From CAYUQT01 sp964446835 (GTDB lineage: Bacteria > Planctomycetota > Phycisphaerae > UBA1845 > JAFGLZ01), in assembly GCA_964446835.1 (NCBI GenBank), contig CAYUQT010000029.1, positions 1 through 64,000 on the forward strand: a stretch of 64,000 bases of DNA, in the 5' to 3' direction. How positions within the stretch are numbered: the stretch's first letter is position 1; each line of letters starts with the position of its first letter. The translations under genes were made by a program, and so were the position numbers. The notes under the pieces are model-generated. The model ran no database searches, was not told the origin of the DNA, and saw nothing but the letters and a program-made list of their open reading frames with translations. This document shows, in pieces, positions 17,220 through 25,850 of the stretch.

Positions 17220-18323
17220 TCATGCTATTCCGCACGCCGCCGAGCCACAAGCGGCAAGGCGAGTCGGTGATACTGGTGGAGTCGGGGCAGAATTCGGATT
17301 CGGAACGCCACCAACGTGCCGCCCGGTGTTCCTCTGCGAAGAGATGGGGGCCGGACACCGGAAACAGGGAATCGGGAATAGCGTATGGGGATTGGCCAGT
17401 GGGCGGTTGCGCAGTTGGGGCACAAGGCCTCTATCCGGAGTCGTGGTATCGCCGAATGTCTCACTTTCGACGCATTCTTCACACGTTTTTTGGGGGGGCG
17501 GGGAGGTAGAAGCTAGGAGTTGGGAGTTAGAAGTCAGGAGTTGGACGTCAGAAGCCGGTAGGTGAGCGGGCGAGGCGGCGGATGTCTCACTTTGTCCCGT
17601 ATTGTCACAGATCTCGGGCGGCAGGGAATCGGGGGTAGGTGATAGAGGATGGGGACTGCTGGTACGCAGAGATTCGATCTTGTCGGGTCGTTTCTCGGGG
17701 GTGTTTGTCTCGCGTCGGGTATCCGGGCAGAGGACTGCCCGGCTCGGAGGGGCGGATGTCTCACTTTCGACACGTTCTTCACGCGTTTTCGGGGGAGGGG
17801 CTTGGTGGGGCGTGGGGGATTCATTCTGAGTGCGACCGGGTTTGTCGGCGAATGTCCCACTTTGTCTCATACTTTCACACATTGCTGACGGCAGGGGATC
17901 GGGCACGGGGAATGGGCAATGGCAGGTGGGCGGTGCCGTGATCGGGGGCGCAAGGAGCCTATCCGGAGTTGTGGTATCGCCGAATGTCTCACTTTCGACA
18001 TCTTCTTCACCTTGTTGGAGGGTCTGGGCGAGGGGCTTGGTTTGGGCGTCTCCGGAGGCAACAGCCTTTCCGATGATGTCCAGGACCGTCAAGACGACGG
18101 CGCGGAGACGATCGTGGACGGGGCGGGAGAGATCGGTTCGTCGTCTGTGAAGTTCGGCGATGAAGTGGGGGTTGTTCTTGAGCCATCGGTGGAGGGTCTT
18201 CCGGCTGACGCCGACGGTCTTTGCGGCGGCGGCGACGATGGAGCCGGTGAGCAGTGTCCCGATAGCGAGGTTCTGGACTGGGGTGAGGGAGTTGAGACGC
18301 GAATGTGTTTCGGTGGGTTGCAT
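17220..18323 (-). CDS. phBC6A51-type HTH protein with a long repeat-derived tail
   Basis: A 367-residue frame with GGAGG eleven bases before its ATG. Residues 10-85 form a helix-turn-helix module (TGSIVAAAAKTVGVSRKTLHRWLK, seen as AAAAKTVGVSRKTLHRWLK) like those in insertion-element transposases and terminase small subunits. Residues 100-367 are Pro/Ser/Thr-rich and hold five degenerate copies of a 10-12-residue motif (EEDVESETFGD, MCESMRQSGTFAD, EERVESETSA, CDNTGQSETSA, EECVESETFGD). All five are in the same phase, although 96-174 bp apart, which favours coding. The tail is shared with the fragment at the left window edge. The HTH half is credible as a gene; the tail may be recently repeat-expanded. 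Function unknown. Confidence 0.6.
   Translation of the reverse strand: MQPTETHSRLNSLTPVQNLAIGTLLTGSIVAAAAKTVGVSRKTLHRWLKNNPHFIAELHRRRTDLSRPVHDRLRAVVLTVLDIIGKAVASGDAQTKPLAQTLQQGEEDVESETFGDTTTPDRLLAPPITAPPTCHCPFPVPDPLPSAMCESMRQSGTFADKPGRTQNESPTPHQAPPPKTREERVESETSAPPSRAVLCPDTRRETNTPEKRPDKIESLRTSSPHPLSPTPDSLPPEICDNTGQSETSAASPAHLPASDVQLLTSNSQLLASTSPPPQKTCEECVESETFGDTTTPDRGLVPQLRNRPLANPHTLFPIPCFRCPAPISSQRNTGRHVGGVPNPNSAPTPPVSPTRLAACGSAACGIA
17453..18012 (-). repeat. Array of five 32-nt imperfect repeats
   Basis: Units lie at 17453-17484, 17579-17610, 17753-17784, 17849-17880 and 17981-18012. On the minus strand each starts GTGTGA/GTGAAG and ends AAGTGAGACATTCG or a close variant. Start-to-start distances are 126, 174, 96 and 132, all divisible by three. 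Two sub-types exist: one reading GAAGAATGTGTCGAA and one reading GACAATACGGGACAA in the middle. Complete and partial copies of the second sub-type occur at 1-146 on the plus strand. Confidence 0.85.
17495..17601 (-). repeat. Right copy of the 107-bp inverted duplication
   Basis: Reverse complement of this stretch matches bases 1-107 without gaps, with about six mismatches by eye. It lies inside the tail of the HTH gene and includes the GAAGCTAGGAGTTGGGAG low-complexity part. Confidence 0.85.
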
Positions 18324-18654
18324 GGTTTCAATACCTCCATCTTAAGTGGGTATGGAGCCGAGATTGGAGGGGCACACGCGTGCGGCCCTCCAGGCCTTCA
18401 TCGGGGAGATGGGGGGCGGGGACTGGTGCATGCGTCGGGAGAAGGTGCAGAGGCGGGGATGTTGAACGTTGCGAGCGACTTCCTCTGAGCGCCGTAGCCC
18501 CAAGGTCCGCGCTGCGCCCCTTGCGTTCGCGTTGGGTGTCGAACAGGATCTGACGGTCCCTTATTACCGGAAATTCGGCTCGCAGGTGCGATCGCCCTCC
18601 CAGTTGGTGTGTTCAGGGGTGTGGGCGGGGCCGCCGGTTGCGAGGAATGGCAGG
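18324..18654. other. 331-bp intergenic region, no gene recognised
   Basis: It lies between the HTH gene start and the end of the next minus-strand gene. It contains the HTH gene's Shine-Dalgarno (CCTCC at 18335-18339 on the plus strand) and an imperfect hairpin at 18366-18391 (GGAGGG ... CCCTCC with an inner GCAC/GTGC pairing) without a T-run. A 108-codon minus-strand frame crossing it lacks a start signal and recognisable features. Confidence 0.5.
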
Positions 18655-20334
18655 TCAGCTTGGCGGAGATGTGAGCGTCGGGAGCCGGACCGGCTGGGAG
18701 ACGAGTTTGAAGACGTAGATGCACAGGGTTTCCAGGGTGTCAGGGTTGAATCTCGATACGTCTGAGAAGGCGTGCCAGAAGAGTTCGGGGCGCGTCAGGT
18801 CGTAGTAGTACTTGGGGATGAGAGCGACTCGCTGATACCGGATGCCCATCGTCTCCCACTTCTTCAGAACGCCTCGAACCCATTCCTGATGCGGACCGAA
18901 GGCGATGATGTACTCGGGCAGTTCCCGTCCGATGAAGTGGATGGCCGGCAGGTCTCTGAACTGAGGCGACGGGGGGTAGCTGAGCTGCCACCCATAGACG
19001 GCCGCGGGTGCGTGAAACATCAGGGGATAGGTTCCGTATCGCGGCAGGGTCCACACCGAGTGTTTGGGGGGCACGTTCTCGTTGATCCACCGTGCCGTGG
19101 CGGCGTAGGAGCTGCTGGGGGGATGGAGCAGTTCGCCGACGTACCTGACCAAGGTCGAGCGAAACCCGCGGTTCTGGGGGAACTCGACGAACATGGAGGG
19201 GCCCCACGAGTCGATCAGCGGGCCGCCGTGCAAGACGTTGCTGAAGAACGCCACCAGGGCCAGGGGGACGGCGAGCCATGCCGCCCTGGCCGTCATCGCA
19301 CGGATCGCCAGGACGGTGGCGGCGATGCAAAGCGGCAGGATGGGCGAGAGGTAGCGGATCGTCGAGACGGAGGTGTGTGCCGCCTCGGCCTGGGGGCCAA
19401 CGACGACGATGGCCAGGATGTAGACTCCGATGGCAACGACCGCCCGAAGCAGCCAGAGGTCTTTCGAGAGGAAGTACAGGATCGGGGCGGCGACGATCAG
19501 GATGCCGACGCCGAACTCGCAGGAGTTGAGGTCGCGGAAATACCACCACGGAAGCCGAAGCGTCTGGCTGAGGGCGGTGGGTTGGGAGACGTTCCAGAGC
19601 TTCTCGCCGATCACCAGGTTGTACTTGTAGAACAGCAGGCCGCCCAAGACGACCTGGGGAGCGAGCAGGACGGCGTAGTCGGACAGGCGCAGGGCCCGAT
19701 CCTTACGGCGCCACAGGACGTAGTCGACCAGCAGGCAGGCGTAGAGCGCCAGATAGTTCATGTAGTTCGAGGCCAGCAGGGCGAACGACAGGAGCGAGAT
19801 GATCAGCAGCGTCCTCGGGCGACCTTGCCAATGGAGATACAGATATGCGATCAGGGTCGAGAGCAGCATGCAGAGGGCGAAGTAGCGGCACTGCCGGGAA
19901 TAGAGCATGAGCGAGACGTTGCCCAGGATTCCCAGGGACACCAGCAGCCAGGTGCGGAGGTCGGCGCCGTCGCGCCAGAGCCAGCGGATGATCACGACCA
20001 CGGTCAGTAACCCACAGATGGCGAAGGGCAGTCTGGCCGCGGCGGCGTTTTCGCCCAACAGACCCAGAAACGGGGCTGTCAGGTAGAAGGTCAACGGCGG
20101 CATGTAGCGGTTTCGGAGGCCCTTGAGTTCGAATCCGCGGTCGTAGGCGATGATGTTGTGGTCGAGGACGGCCAGGGTATCGCCGGTTCTCCAGACGGAC
20201 TTTGCGAAGAGGGCCGTGGCGGCCTCATCGTCCCACAGCGCCGAGTGCCCCAGTCGAGGGAATATCAGCAGCGACGTCAGGACGATCAGAACGACGCTTA
20301 TGACCCATTTGTATTTCGTGTCTTCGGACGACAT
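18655..20334 (-). CDS. GT39-like membrane glycosyltransferase
   Basis: A 559-residue polytopic protein with about ten membrane segments, the first at residues 10-27. The first outer loop carries LWDDEAATALFAKSVW, the acidic pair expected for PMT_2/ArnT-type enzymes that use polyprenyl-phosphate sugars, and NRYMPPLTFYLTAPFLGLLG follows. The last 140 residues are a soluble extracytoplasmic domain (WTLPRYGTYPLMFHAPAAVYG). It is 73 bp downstream of the YfhO-type gene on the same strand, consistent with one unit for envelope glycan or glycolipid assembly. Substrate not predictable. Confidence 0.78.
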   Translation of the reverse strand: MSSEDTKYKWVISVVLIVLTSLLIFPRLGHSALWDDEAATALFAKSVWRTGDTLAVLDHNIIAYDRGFELKGLRNRYMPPLTFYLTAPFLGLLGENAAAARLPFAICGLLTVVVIIRWLWRDGADLRTWLLVSLGILGNVSLMLYSRQCRYFALCMLLSTLIAYLYLHWQGRPRTLLIISLLSFALLASNYMNYLALYACLLVDYVLWRRKDRALRLSDYAVLLAPQVVLGGLLFYKYNLVIGEKLWNVSQPTALSQTLRLPWWYFRDLNSCEFGVGILIVAAPILYFLSKDLWLLRAVVAIGVYILAIVVVGPQAEAAHTSVSTIRYLSPILPLCIAATVLAIRAMTARAAWLAVPLALVAFFSNVLHGGPLIDSWGPSMFVEFPQNRGFRSTLVRYVGELLHPPSSSYAATARWINENVPPKHSVWTLPRYGTYPLMFHAPAAVYGWQLSYPPSPQFRDLPAIHFIGRELPEYIIAFGPHQEWVRGVLKKWETMGIRYQRVALIPKYYYDLTRPELFWHAFSDVSRFNPDTLETLCIYVFKLVSQPVRLPTLTSPPS

Positions 20335-20407
20335 TCTTCCTGGACCTCAGGAATACGGTGGCTCGACCACTCCGCGAATCCACGCCCCCCTAGCGAAAAG
20401 CGATGCG

Positions 20408-22876
20408 TCAACCAAGCGGCTCGACGACGCTGACCCGAGTCAGCCACCGTAAGGGCACCACCACCACACCCAGCAGGACCACGCAGGCGGCGAGGCTGAG
20501 GATCGCCCCCACGCGAAGCGGCGCCGGCCGGTAGTCCATCCGCACGACGTTTTCGCCGGCTCGCACGCGAACGCCGCGGAAGGCGCCGTTGACCTTCAGC
20601 ACCGGGGCGGCGCGTCCGTTTACGTCGGCCACCCAGCCGTCATAGTAGGTGTCGCTCAGGACGAGCATCGCGTCGCGATCGCACCGCACTTTCAGTTCGA
20701 CGGCGTTGGGCAGATAGCGGATGTCGGTCACCCGGTGTCCGACCGGACCGGCCTGAAGACCGGCGAGAGACTCGCCCTTCAGGTACTGGCGTTCGACCAG
20801 GGCCGTAGCCCGCGGCTCCCACGCTGGATCGAGCAGACGCTCGTATACGCCCCGCGTTTCTTTGAAGACCTCGGCGGTGCCGACGACGTAGGCTCGGGGC
20901 AGCGTCTCGCCCAGATCGACCAGGCGAGGCGAATCGACGACGCCGGAGGTGAGATACTTGTTCATGTCGGGCAACTGGACGTAGATGCGGCAGTTGAACA
21001 GCGAGAGGAGCCGTCGGCGAACGGCAGCGGGCAGCCGAGCGTCGCTGGTAAGGGCTCGCATGTAGACGATGTCGGCCACCTCGAAGATTGTGGCGGAGCC
21101 CACGGCGAAGGCGTGATCCACCGCCGGCCAGCTCCAGAGCAGCGTGTCGCGGATCGTCCGGAACAACTCGGGCGAAGTCTGGCCATAGAGGTAGATCGAG
21201 GCCTCGCGGGCGTAGAACCGCACGGGGCCCGGCTCGGGCTGGAGCCTCTGCTTCATGGGGGATGGGCGTTCAAGCACATCGGGGCGGACGGCCGGAAAGA
21301 GGGAGCGGTCGGTCACCGCGAGGTCGATGAAGGAGACGAGGACCAGAAGCCATGCCCCGGCGGTGCGTGCCCTGGGATGTGCCAGGCCGAAGGTCAGAAT
21401 CACCCCCCCTGCCAGTGCAACGGCCGCCAGTTTGATGACGTCGCGGGTCACTATCGCCCATGGGATTCGATGAGCCATCGACGGCTCGACGGAATTCAGG
21501 TTGAATGCCTGCCGCAGCAGCGACTCGCCGAGCCGCCCATGATCGAGCAAACAGGCCGCCGCCAGCGCGCACACGGACAGCATCAGCCCCAGCATCGTCC
21601 ATCGCCGCCACCCTTGAGAGATTCGCGAGGCGTTGGCGATCAGGGCATCGAGGCCCATACCGCTCAGGCAGCTCAGGGCCAGGACGACGCACATCATGCA
21701 CTTGGGCGGACACCAGAGCTTCCGCACCATCGAAATCAGATGCCAGAGCCCGTTGTAGAGCGGACTGTACTTGCCCATGGCATAGAGGAGAAACACGGCG
21801 AGCTGAACGAGCAGGAAGAGCAGCCGGGCGTCTATCGGCCCGACGGCCTGGCCGGGCGGAGAGAGAGAGGCTCGCCCGCCGCCGAACCATGCCAGGAGCA
21901 CCGCGATGAAGATGACCCAGGGCATAAAGCCGAGGTAGCCGGTGCCCTGCCAGAATTCGGCACAGGATGGGGCCCAGTATTCCCCATGGCAGCCCTGAAC
22001 ACCGTGGACCGAGGGCAGCAGGAAGCCCGTGAGCATCGTGGGGCTGACGGCCGGCATCCGGTTGATGAGGTCGGGACTGACGCCCTCGCCCTTGGGCGAG
22101 TTGTTGGTTGCCTCTCGCATCGGCAAGAGCTGAACAGCGGCCAGCGCCATGCCCAGGGCCAGGCAGGCCGCCAATCCGATGAGGGGTGAGGCGATCGAGC
22201 GAGGCCCCTGCTGCGCCTTCCAGGCACAGGCCGCGGAAACGATGGCGTAGAGGCCCAGACTGACGACGGTGAAGAGGATTGCCTCGGGATAGCAGCCCAT
22301 GCACTGCATGAAGACGGCGAGCATGGCCCAGAGCAGCGAGCGGCGCGTGCGGCGGTCGAGCCATCGGGCATAGGCCGCCACGACGATGGGGTACCATGCC
22401 ACGCCGGTCAGGAAGGACGGGAACTCGATTCGGGTCATGGTGGCGGTGCTGAAGGCATAGCCGACGGCTGCCAGCAGCGACGCCGGGACCGACAGTCGCC
22501 AGACGCGCGACAGGGCGTAGGTGCCCGCGCCTGCGAGGAGGATGTGAATGGCCGACAGAAGCGTCATGGCCTGCCCCGCCGGCATGACGAGGTAGATCAG
22601 GTTGAGCGGATAGAGGACGCCTCGTTCGGCGTCGGCCAGGAATGGCTCGCCGCAGGCGAAGTAGTGGTTCCAGAGGGGCAGATGCCCCTGAAGCAGGCTC
22701 TCTCGGTAGAAGACGTAGCCGGGATAGAACAGGAACCAGAGATCGCGCAGGAGGAAGGTTTTGCCGGTCAGGAGAAAGGGGCCGAAGAAGATTGCCACCA
22801 TGCCGAGGAGGCACAGCGGCCCGAGTATCCTCGCCTTCGACGATTGGCCCAGCCGGGTCTGTTCGGAATCGCTCAT
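20408..22876 (-). CDS. YfhO-family multi-pass membrane protein
   Basis: An 822-residue protein with about 13 membrane segments and a C-terminal soluble part. The N-terminal run FLLRDLWFLFYPGYVFYRESL, then LPLWNHYFACGEPFLADAERGVLYPLNLIY, is diagnostic of YfhO (read here as LPLWNHYFACGEPF and GVLYPLNLIY). In Gram-positive bacteria YfhO glycosylates lipoteichoic acid; in planctomycetes the target is unknown. The final membrane segment at about 790-812 follows DGWVADVNGRAAPVLKVNG, also conserved in the family. Followed by a GT39-like gene, preceded by rnc, 93 bp away. Confidence 0.88.
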   Translation of the reverse strand: MSDSEQTRLGQSSKARILGPLCLLGMVAIFFGPFLLTGKTFLLRDLWFLFYPGYVFYRESLLQGHLPLWNHYFACGEPFLADAERGVLYPLNLIYLVMPAGQAMTLLSAIHILLAGAGTYALSRVWRLSVPASLLAAVGYAFSTATMTRIEFPSFLTGVAWYPIVVAAYARWLDRRTRRSLLWAMLAVFMQCMGCYPEAILFTVVSLGLYAIVSAACAWKAQQGPRSIASPLIGLAACLALGMALAAVQLLPMREATNNSPKGEGVSPDLINRMPAVSPTMLTGFLLPSVHGVQGCHGEYWAPSCAEFWQGTGYLGFMPWVIFIAVLLAWFGGGRASLSPPGQAVGPIDARLLFLLVQLAVFLLYAMGKYSPLYNGLWHLISMVRKLWCPPKCMMCVVLALSCLSGMGLDALIANASRISQGWRRWTMLGLMLSVCALAAACLLDHGRLGESLLRQAFNLNSVEPSMAHRIPWAIVTRDVIKLAAVALAGGVILTFGLAHPRARTAGAWLLVLVSFIDLAVTDRSLFPAVRPDVLERPSPMKQRLQPEPGPVRFYAREASIYLYGQTSPELFRTIRDTLLWSWPAVDHAFAVGSATIFEVADIVYMRALTSDARLPAAVRRRLLSLFNCRIYVQLPDMNKYLTSGVVDSPRLVDLGETLPRAYVVGTAEVFKETRGVYERLLDPAWEPRATALVERQYLKGESLAGLQAGPVGHRVTDIRYLPNAVELKVRCDRDAMLVLSDTYYDGWVADVNGRAAPVLKVNGAFRGVRVRAGENVVRMDYRPAPLRVGAILSLAACVVLLGVVVVPLRWLTRVSVVEPLG

Positions 22877-22969
22877 GGCGCGGTCATCGTACCGGAAGTG
22901 GAGGACGCGGAAAACACAGAAAGGAGAGGGTTATGACCCAAGACGCGTTGGGGCCGGGTTGCCGGGGAA

Positions 22970-23686
22970 CTACTCGGAGGCGCATTCCTCGGCGACAAGT
23001 TCCAATTCGCGGAGGGCCTGATAGGCGGCTTTTTGTTCGGCCTCCTTCTTGCTGGGCCCCCAGGCGCTGGGAAACCGCCGTCCACCCATGACGACGCAGA
23101 CCTCGAAGCATTTGCTGTGATCGGGGCCTTGCTCGTCGAGCAGTTCGTACATGGGGGTGTGGCCCACATTTCGCTGGGCATGCTGTTGAAGCTGGGATTT
23201 GTAGTTTCGCTGGTGCTGGCTGGCGGCCGACTCGGCGATGACGTCGCCCATCTGCCGGAGGATGAAATCTTCGACAATGGTCAGATCGCCGCTGTCCATG
23301 TAGATCGCGGCGATGATCGACTCGAATGCCGCTGCGGCGAGCGAACTGGGCAGCTCGGAGCGCCCCGTCATGCCCTTTCCTAGAAAGAGCATCTCGTGCA
23401 GCCCGAGTCGCTTGGCGAGGATGGCACAGGTCTGCCGGCTGACGACGGCGGACTTGATCTTGGTCATCTCTCCTTCGAGCAGGTCGGGGTACTTGGCAAA
23501 GAGTTCCTTGCAGACAACCAGTCCGAGGATGGCGTCTCCGAAGAACTCCATGCGTTCGTTGCTCTCCAGGCGGGAGTTTGCGATCGACGCATGGGTCAGG
23601 GCGGTGAGGAGGATGGATCGGTCCTTGAAGCGATAGCCGACCGCATCCTCAGCTTGCTGTAGGACCTCCTCTTCGGTCACGTTCAT
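22970..23686 (-). CDS. rnc: Ribonuclease III
   Basis: A 238-residue double-stranded-RNA endonuclease. Residues 1-150 hold the catalytic domain with the signature NERMEFFGDAILG and the downstream EFESIIAAIY-like block (AAAFESIIAAIYMDSG) that supplies the acidic metal ligands. Residues 165-230 are a dsRNA-binding domain (YKSQLQQHAQRNVGHTPMYE, then GPSKKEAEQKAAYQAL). I chose ATG 23686 (MNVTEEEVLQQAE) because the upstream open frame to 23899 has no family similarity and contains the promoter described below. Length fits the family (about 225-250). Confidence 0.95.
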   Translation of the reverse strand: MNVTEEEVLQQAEDAVGYRFKDRSILLTALTHASIANSRLESNERMEFFGDAILGLVVCKELFAKYPDLLEGEMTKIKSAVVSRQTCAILAKRLGLHEMLFLGKGMTGRSELPSSLAAAAFESIIAAIYMDSGDLTIVEDFILRQMGDVIAESAASQHQRNYKSQLQQHAQRNVGHTPMYELLDEQGPDHSKCFEVCVVMGGRRFPSAWGPSKKEAEQKAAYQALRELELVAEECASE

Positions 23687-23798
23687 GCTTTCCAACGGGG
23701 CCGAAGGCGAAGAACGCACCCTCCGGGAGCGGGCTTCGCTATCGGCCGGATTTCTTGAGCCGACGCATGAGGGCGTCGACAGGTACCACTCAACACTA

Positions 23799-23827
23799 AC
23801 TATATTATCGGCAACCGGCGCCGTCAA
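23799..23827 (-). promoter_or_regulatory. Sigma-70-type promoter upstream of rnc
   Basis: On the minus strand TTGACG (23822-23827) and TATAGT (23799-23804) are separated by exactly 17 bp, each matching five of six consensus bases. Predicted start is near 23792, about 105 bp before the rnc ATG. The site lies in a locally AT-rich island. Confidence 0.6.
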
Positions 23828-23981
23828 ATGAGTTTCGGATATCTGGGCAATTTGCGGAGGCCTGTTGTCCGGACTGAAGTCGTTCGGGGCCGGGGGCATG
23901 GGATGCCTTCGTGCGGTGGGGAAGATGGAGACTCAAACAGCCGCAGGGCCCTCTGGTTTGGGGGGGATACCTCAGACGAGC

Positions 23982-25634
23982 CTATGCATCCACCGGTTGC
24001 GTGGAAATCTGCGGGGCGTGTTCACCTCGTTGGATTGATGTGTGGACGCGCCAGTGGGTTTCGTCGGTCTGGGGGTAGTCGGACCGTGCATGGACACCGC
24101 GGGATTCGGTTCTGTACTGAGCAGCATGGGCGATCAGGCGAGCGGCGGTGAGCATGTTCTGGCTCTCCCAGCCGTAGCGTTCGTCGAAGACCTTGTCCAT
24201 GACGTATCGCCCCCAGAAGTCCATGCTTTCGAGGGCTTCGGTCAGGGAGGCCGCATCGCGCTCGATGCCCACGGTGCGCGTCATGAGCGCGCGGAGACTA
24301 TTGCGGATGTCTTCGAGATCCAGTTCCGCCCGCACGGACGGCACTGGACCGCTGTCGACGCGGCTCGGATGCCCGTTGGCCGACCATTCGGCCAGACTGG
24401 TGCCGGCGGTCCGTCCGGCGACCATCCCGAAAACCAATCCTTCGAGCAGGGAGTTGCTGGCCAGGCGGTTGGCCCCATGAACGCCCGTACAGGCCACTTC
24501 GCCACAGGCAAGCAGCCCCACCACGGCGGTGCGGGCCATGAGGTCCACGGATACGCCGCCCGCCATGTAGTGCGCGCTGGGGCGGACCGGGATCAGGTCG
24601 CGACCGATGTCGATATCGAACTGCCGGCAGAGCTCGGAAATGGATGGGAAACGCTTGCCGAAGCGTTCGGCGCCGATGTGTCGGACGTCGAGGAACATGC
24701 AGGGGCTCTTGGTGCGGGCCATCTCCTGAATGATAGCCCGGCTGACCACATCGCGCGGCGCCAATTCGGCATTGGGGTGATAGTCGAGCATGAATCGCCG
24801 TCCCTTGCGATCGACCAGATAGGCCCCTTCGCCGCGGACGGCCTCGGAGATCAGCGCCCGGGTTGCACCGGCGAGGTAGAGGGTGGTCGGGTGGAACTGC
24901 ACCATCTCGAGATCGCGAAGCGTAGCTCCGGCACGATATGCCATGGCCAGGCCGTCGGCGGTTGCCACGTCGGGATTCGTGGTCTCTCGGAAGAGCCGCC
25001 CCGCCCCACCCGAGGCGAGGATCGTCTGCTTGGCCCAGATCAACTGGTGGCCGTACTTGGGGTGAAACGTGATCGCCCCGCAACAGACGCCGTCGAAGGT
25101 GAGCAGATCGATGGTGAAACAGCTCTGGAAGACCCTCAGGTGAGGCGTCGTGAGGACTCGGCGGATCAGAACGTCGGCCAGTTCCCGCCCTGTGGCGTCT
25201 CCGGCGGCGTGGAGGATCCGTGCCAATCCGTGTCCGCCCTCTCGTCCCATGCTCAATTGGCCGTCGGCGTTGAGGTCGAACTTCGCGCCCCAACTGAGGA
25301 GCAGGCGAATCTGCTCGGGGCCATGGCGGACGATTGTCTCGATAGGCTTGTAGTCACCCAAACCGCAGGCCACCTTGAGCGTGTCGGCGATGTGCTGCTC
25401 GGCGGAGTCTTCTTCTTTCAGTACGACGGCGATCCCGCCCTGGGCGTAGGAGGTGTTCGACTGACGCAGGCCGGCCTTGGTGACCATCAGGACGTCGCCG
25501 TACTGAGCGGCCTCGATGGCCGCGCGAAGTCCCGCGACACCGCTGCCGATCACCAGGACGTCTGTGAACAGATGCGGCACGCGGTTGGCGGTAAACGTGC
25601 TCAGATATCTTCGACTCTCATAGGAATCGGTCAT
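23982..25634 (-). CDS. nadB: L-aspartate oxidase (first step of NAD synthesis)
   Basis: A 550-residue flavoprotein that oxidises L-aspartate to iminoaspartate for quinolinate synthesis. The FAD dinucleotide fold is DVLVIGSGVAGLRAAIEAA; SYAQGGIAVVL, MGREGGHGLARILHAAGDATG, HPTTLYLAG and ACGEVACTGVHGANRLASNSLLEGLVFG (given as ACGEVACTGVHGANRLASN) are all family hallmarks and the His/Arg substrate residues are in place. The C-terminal helical domain ends in a WRVHTSIQ stretch. Length is normal. No nadA or nadC partner is nearby; it is followed at 295 bp by rnc, which has its own promoter. Confidence 0.95.
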   Translation of the reverse strand: MTDSYESRRYLSTFTANRVPHLFTDVLVIGSGVAGLRAAIEAAQYGDVLMVTKAGLRQSNTSYAQGGIAVVLKEEDSAEQHIADTLKVACGLGDYKPIETIVRHGPEQIRLLLSWGAKFDLNADGQLSMGREGGHGLARILHAAGDATGRELADVLIRRVLTTPHLRVFQSCFTIDLLTFDGVCCGAITFHPKYGHQLIWAKQTILASGGAGRLFRETTNPDVATADGLAMAYRAGATLRDLEMVQFHPTTLYLAGATRALISEAVRGEGAYLVDRKGRRFMLDYHPNAELAPRDVVSRAIIQEMARTKSPCMFLDVRHIGAERFGKRFPSISELCRQFDIDIGRDLIPVRPSAHYMAGGVSVDLMARTAVVGLLACGEVACTGVHGANRLASNSLLEGLVFGMVAGRTAGTSLAEWSANGHPSRVDSGPVPSVRAELDLEDIRNSLRALMTRTVGIERDAASLTEALESMDFWGRYVMDKVFDERYGWESQNMLTAARLIAHAAQYRTESRGVHARSDYPQTDETHWRVHTSIQRGEHAPQISTQPVDA

Positions 25635-25850
25635 GGAGAGACCACCGGATGTCCAAGACTCTGGCGAAGCTGCACCCCCGTTCGGCAGCTCCCCTCACCT
25701 TCGGAAACGGTGCTATGTTACCCCTTGGGACCCTGGTTTGACAAACATCTGTTCCCGTCGGTCCACCGCGTCGAAGCTGGAGTAGCTCGCATCCGCACAA
25801 AACGAGGGGGTAGCCTGTGTCCTGATTCGATCCTTCCCCCTTCCTCCGGC

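Noticed and set aside
17453..18012. CRISPR array
   Set aside because: Spacing varies from 96 to 174 bp, units are imperfect, lie in one coding phase and no cas gene is seen.
18398..18724. 108-codon minus-strand frame between two genes
   Set aside because: No start signal, Pro/Ser/Arg-rich and overlaps the end of the glycosyltransferase gene.
23687..23899. N-terminal extension of RNase III
   Set aside because: No family similarity, a promoter lies within it, and ATG 23686 matches the usual N-terminus.
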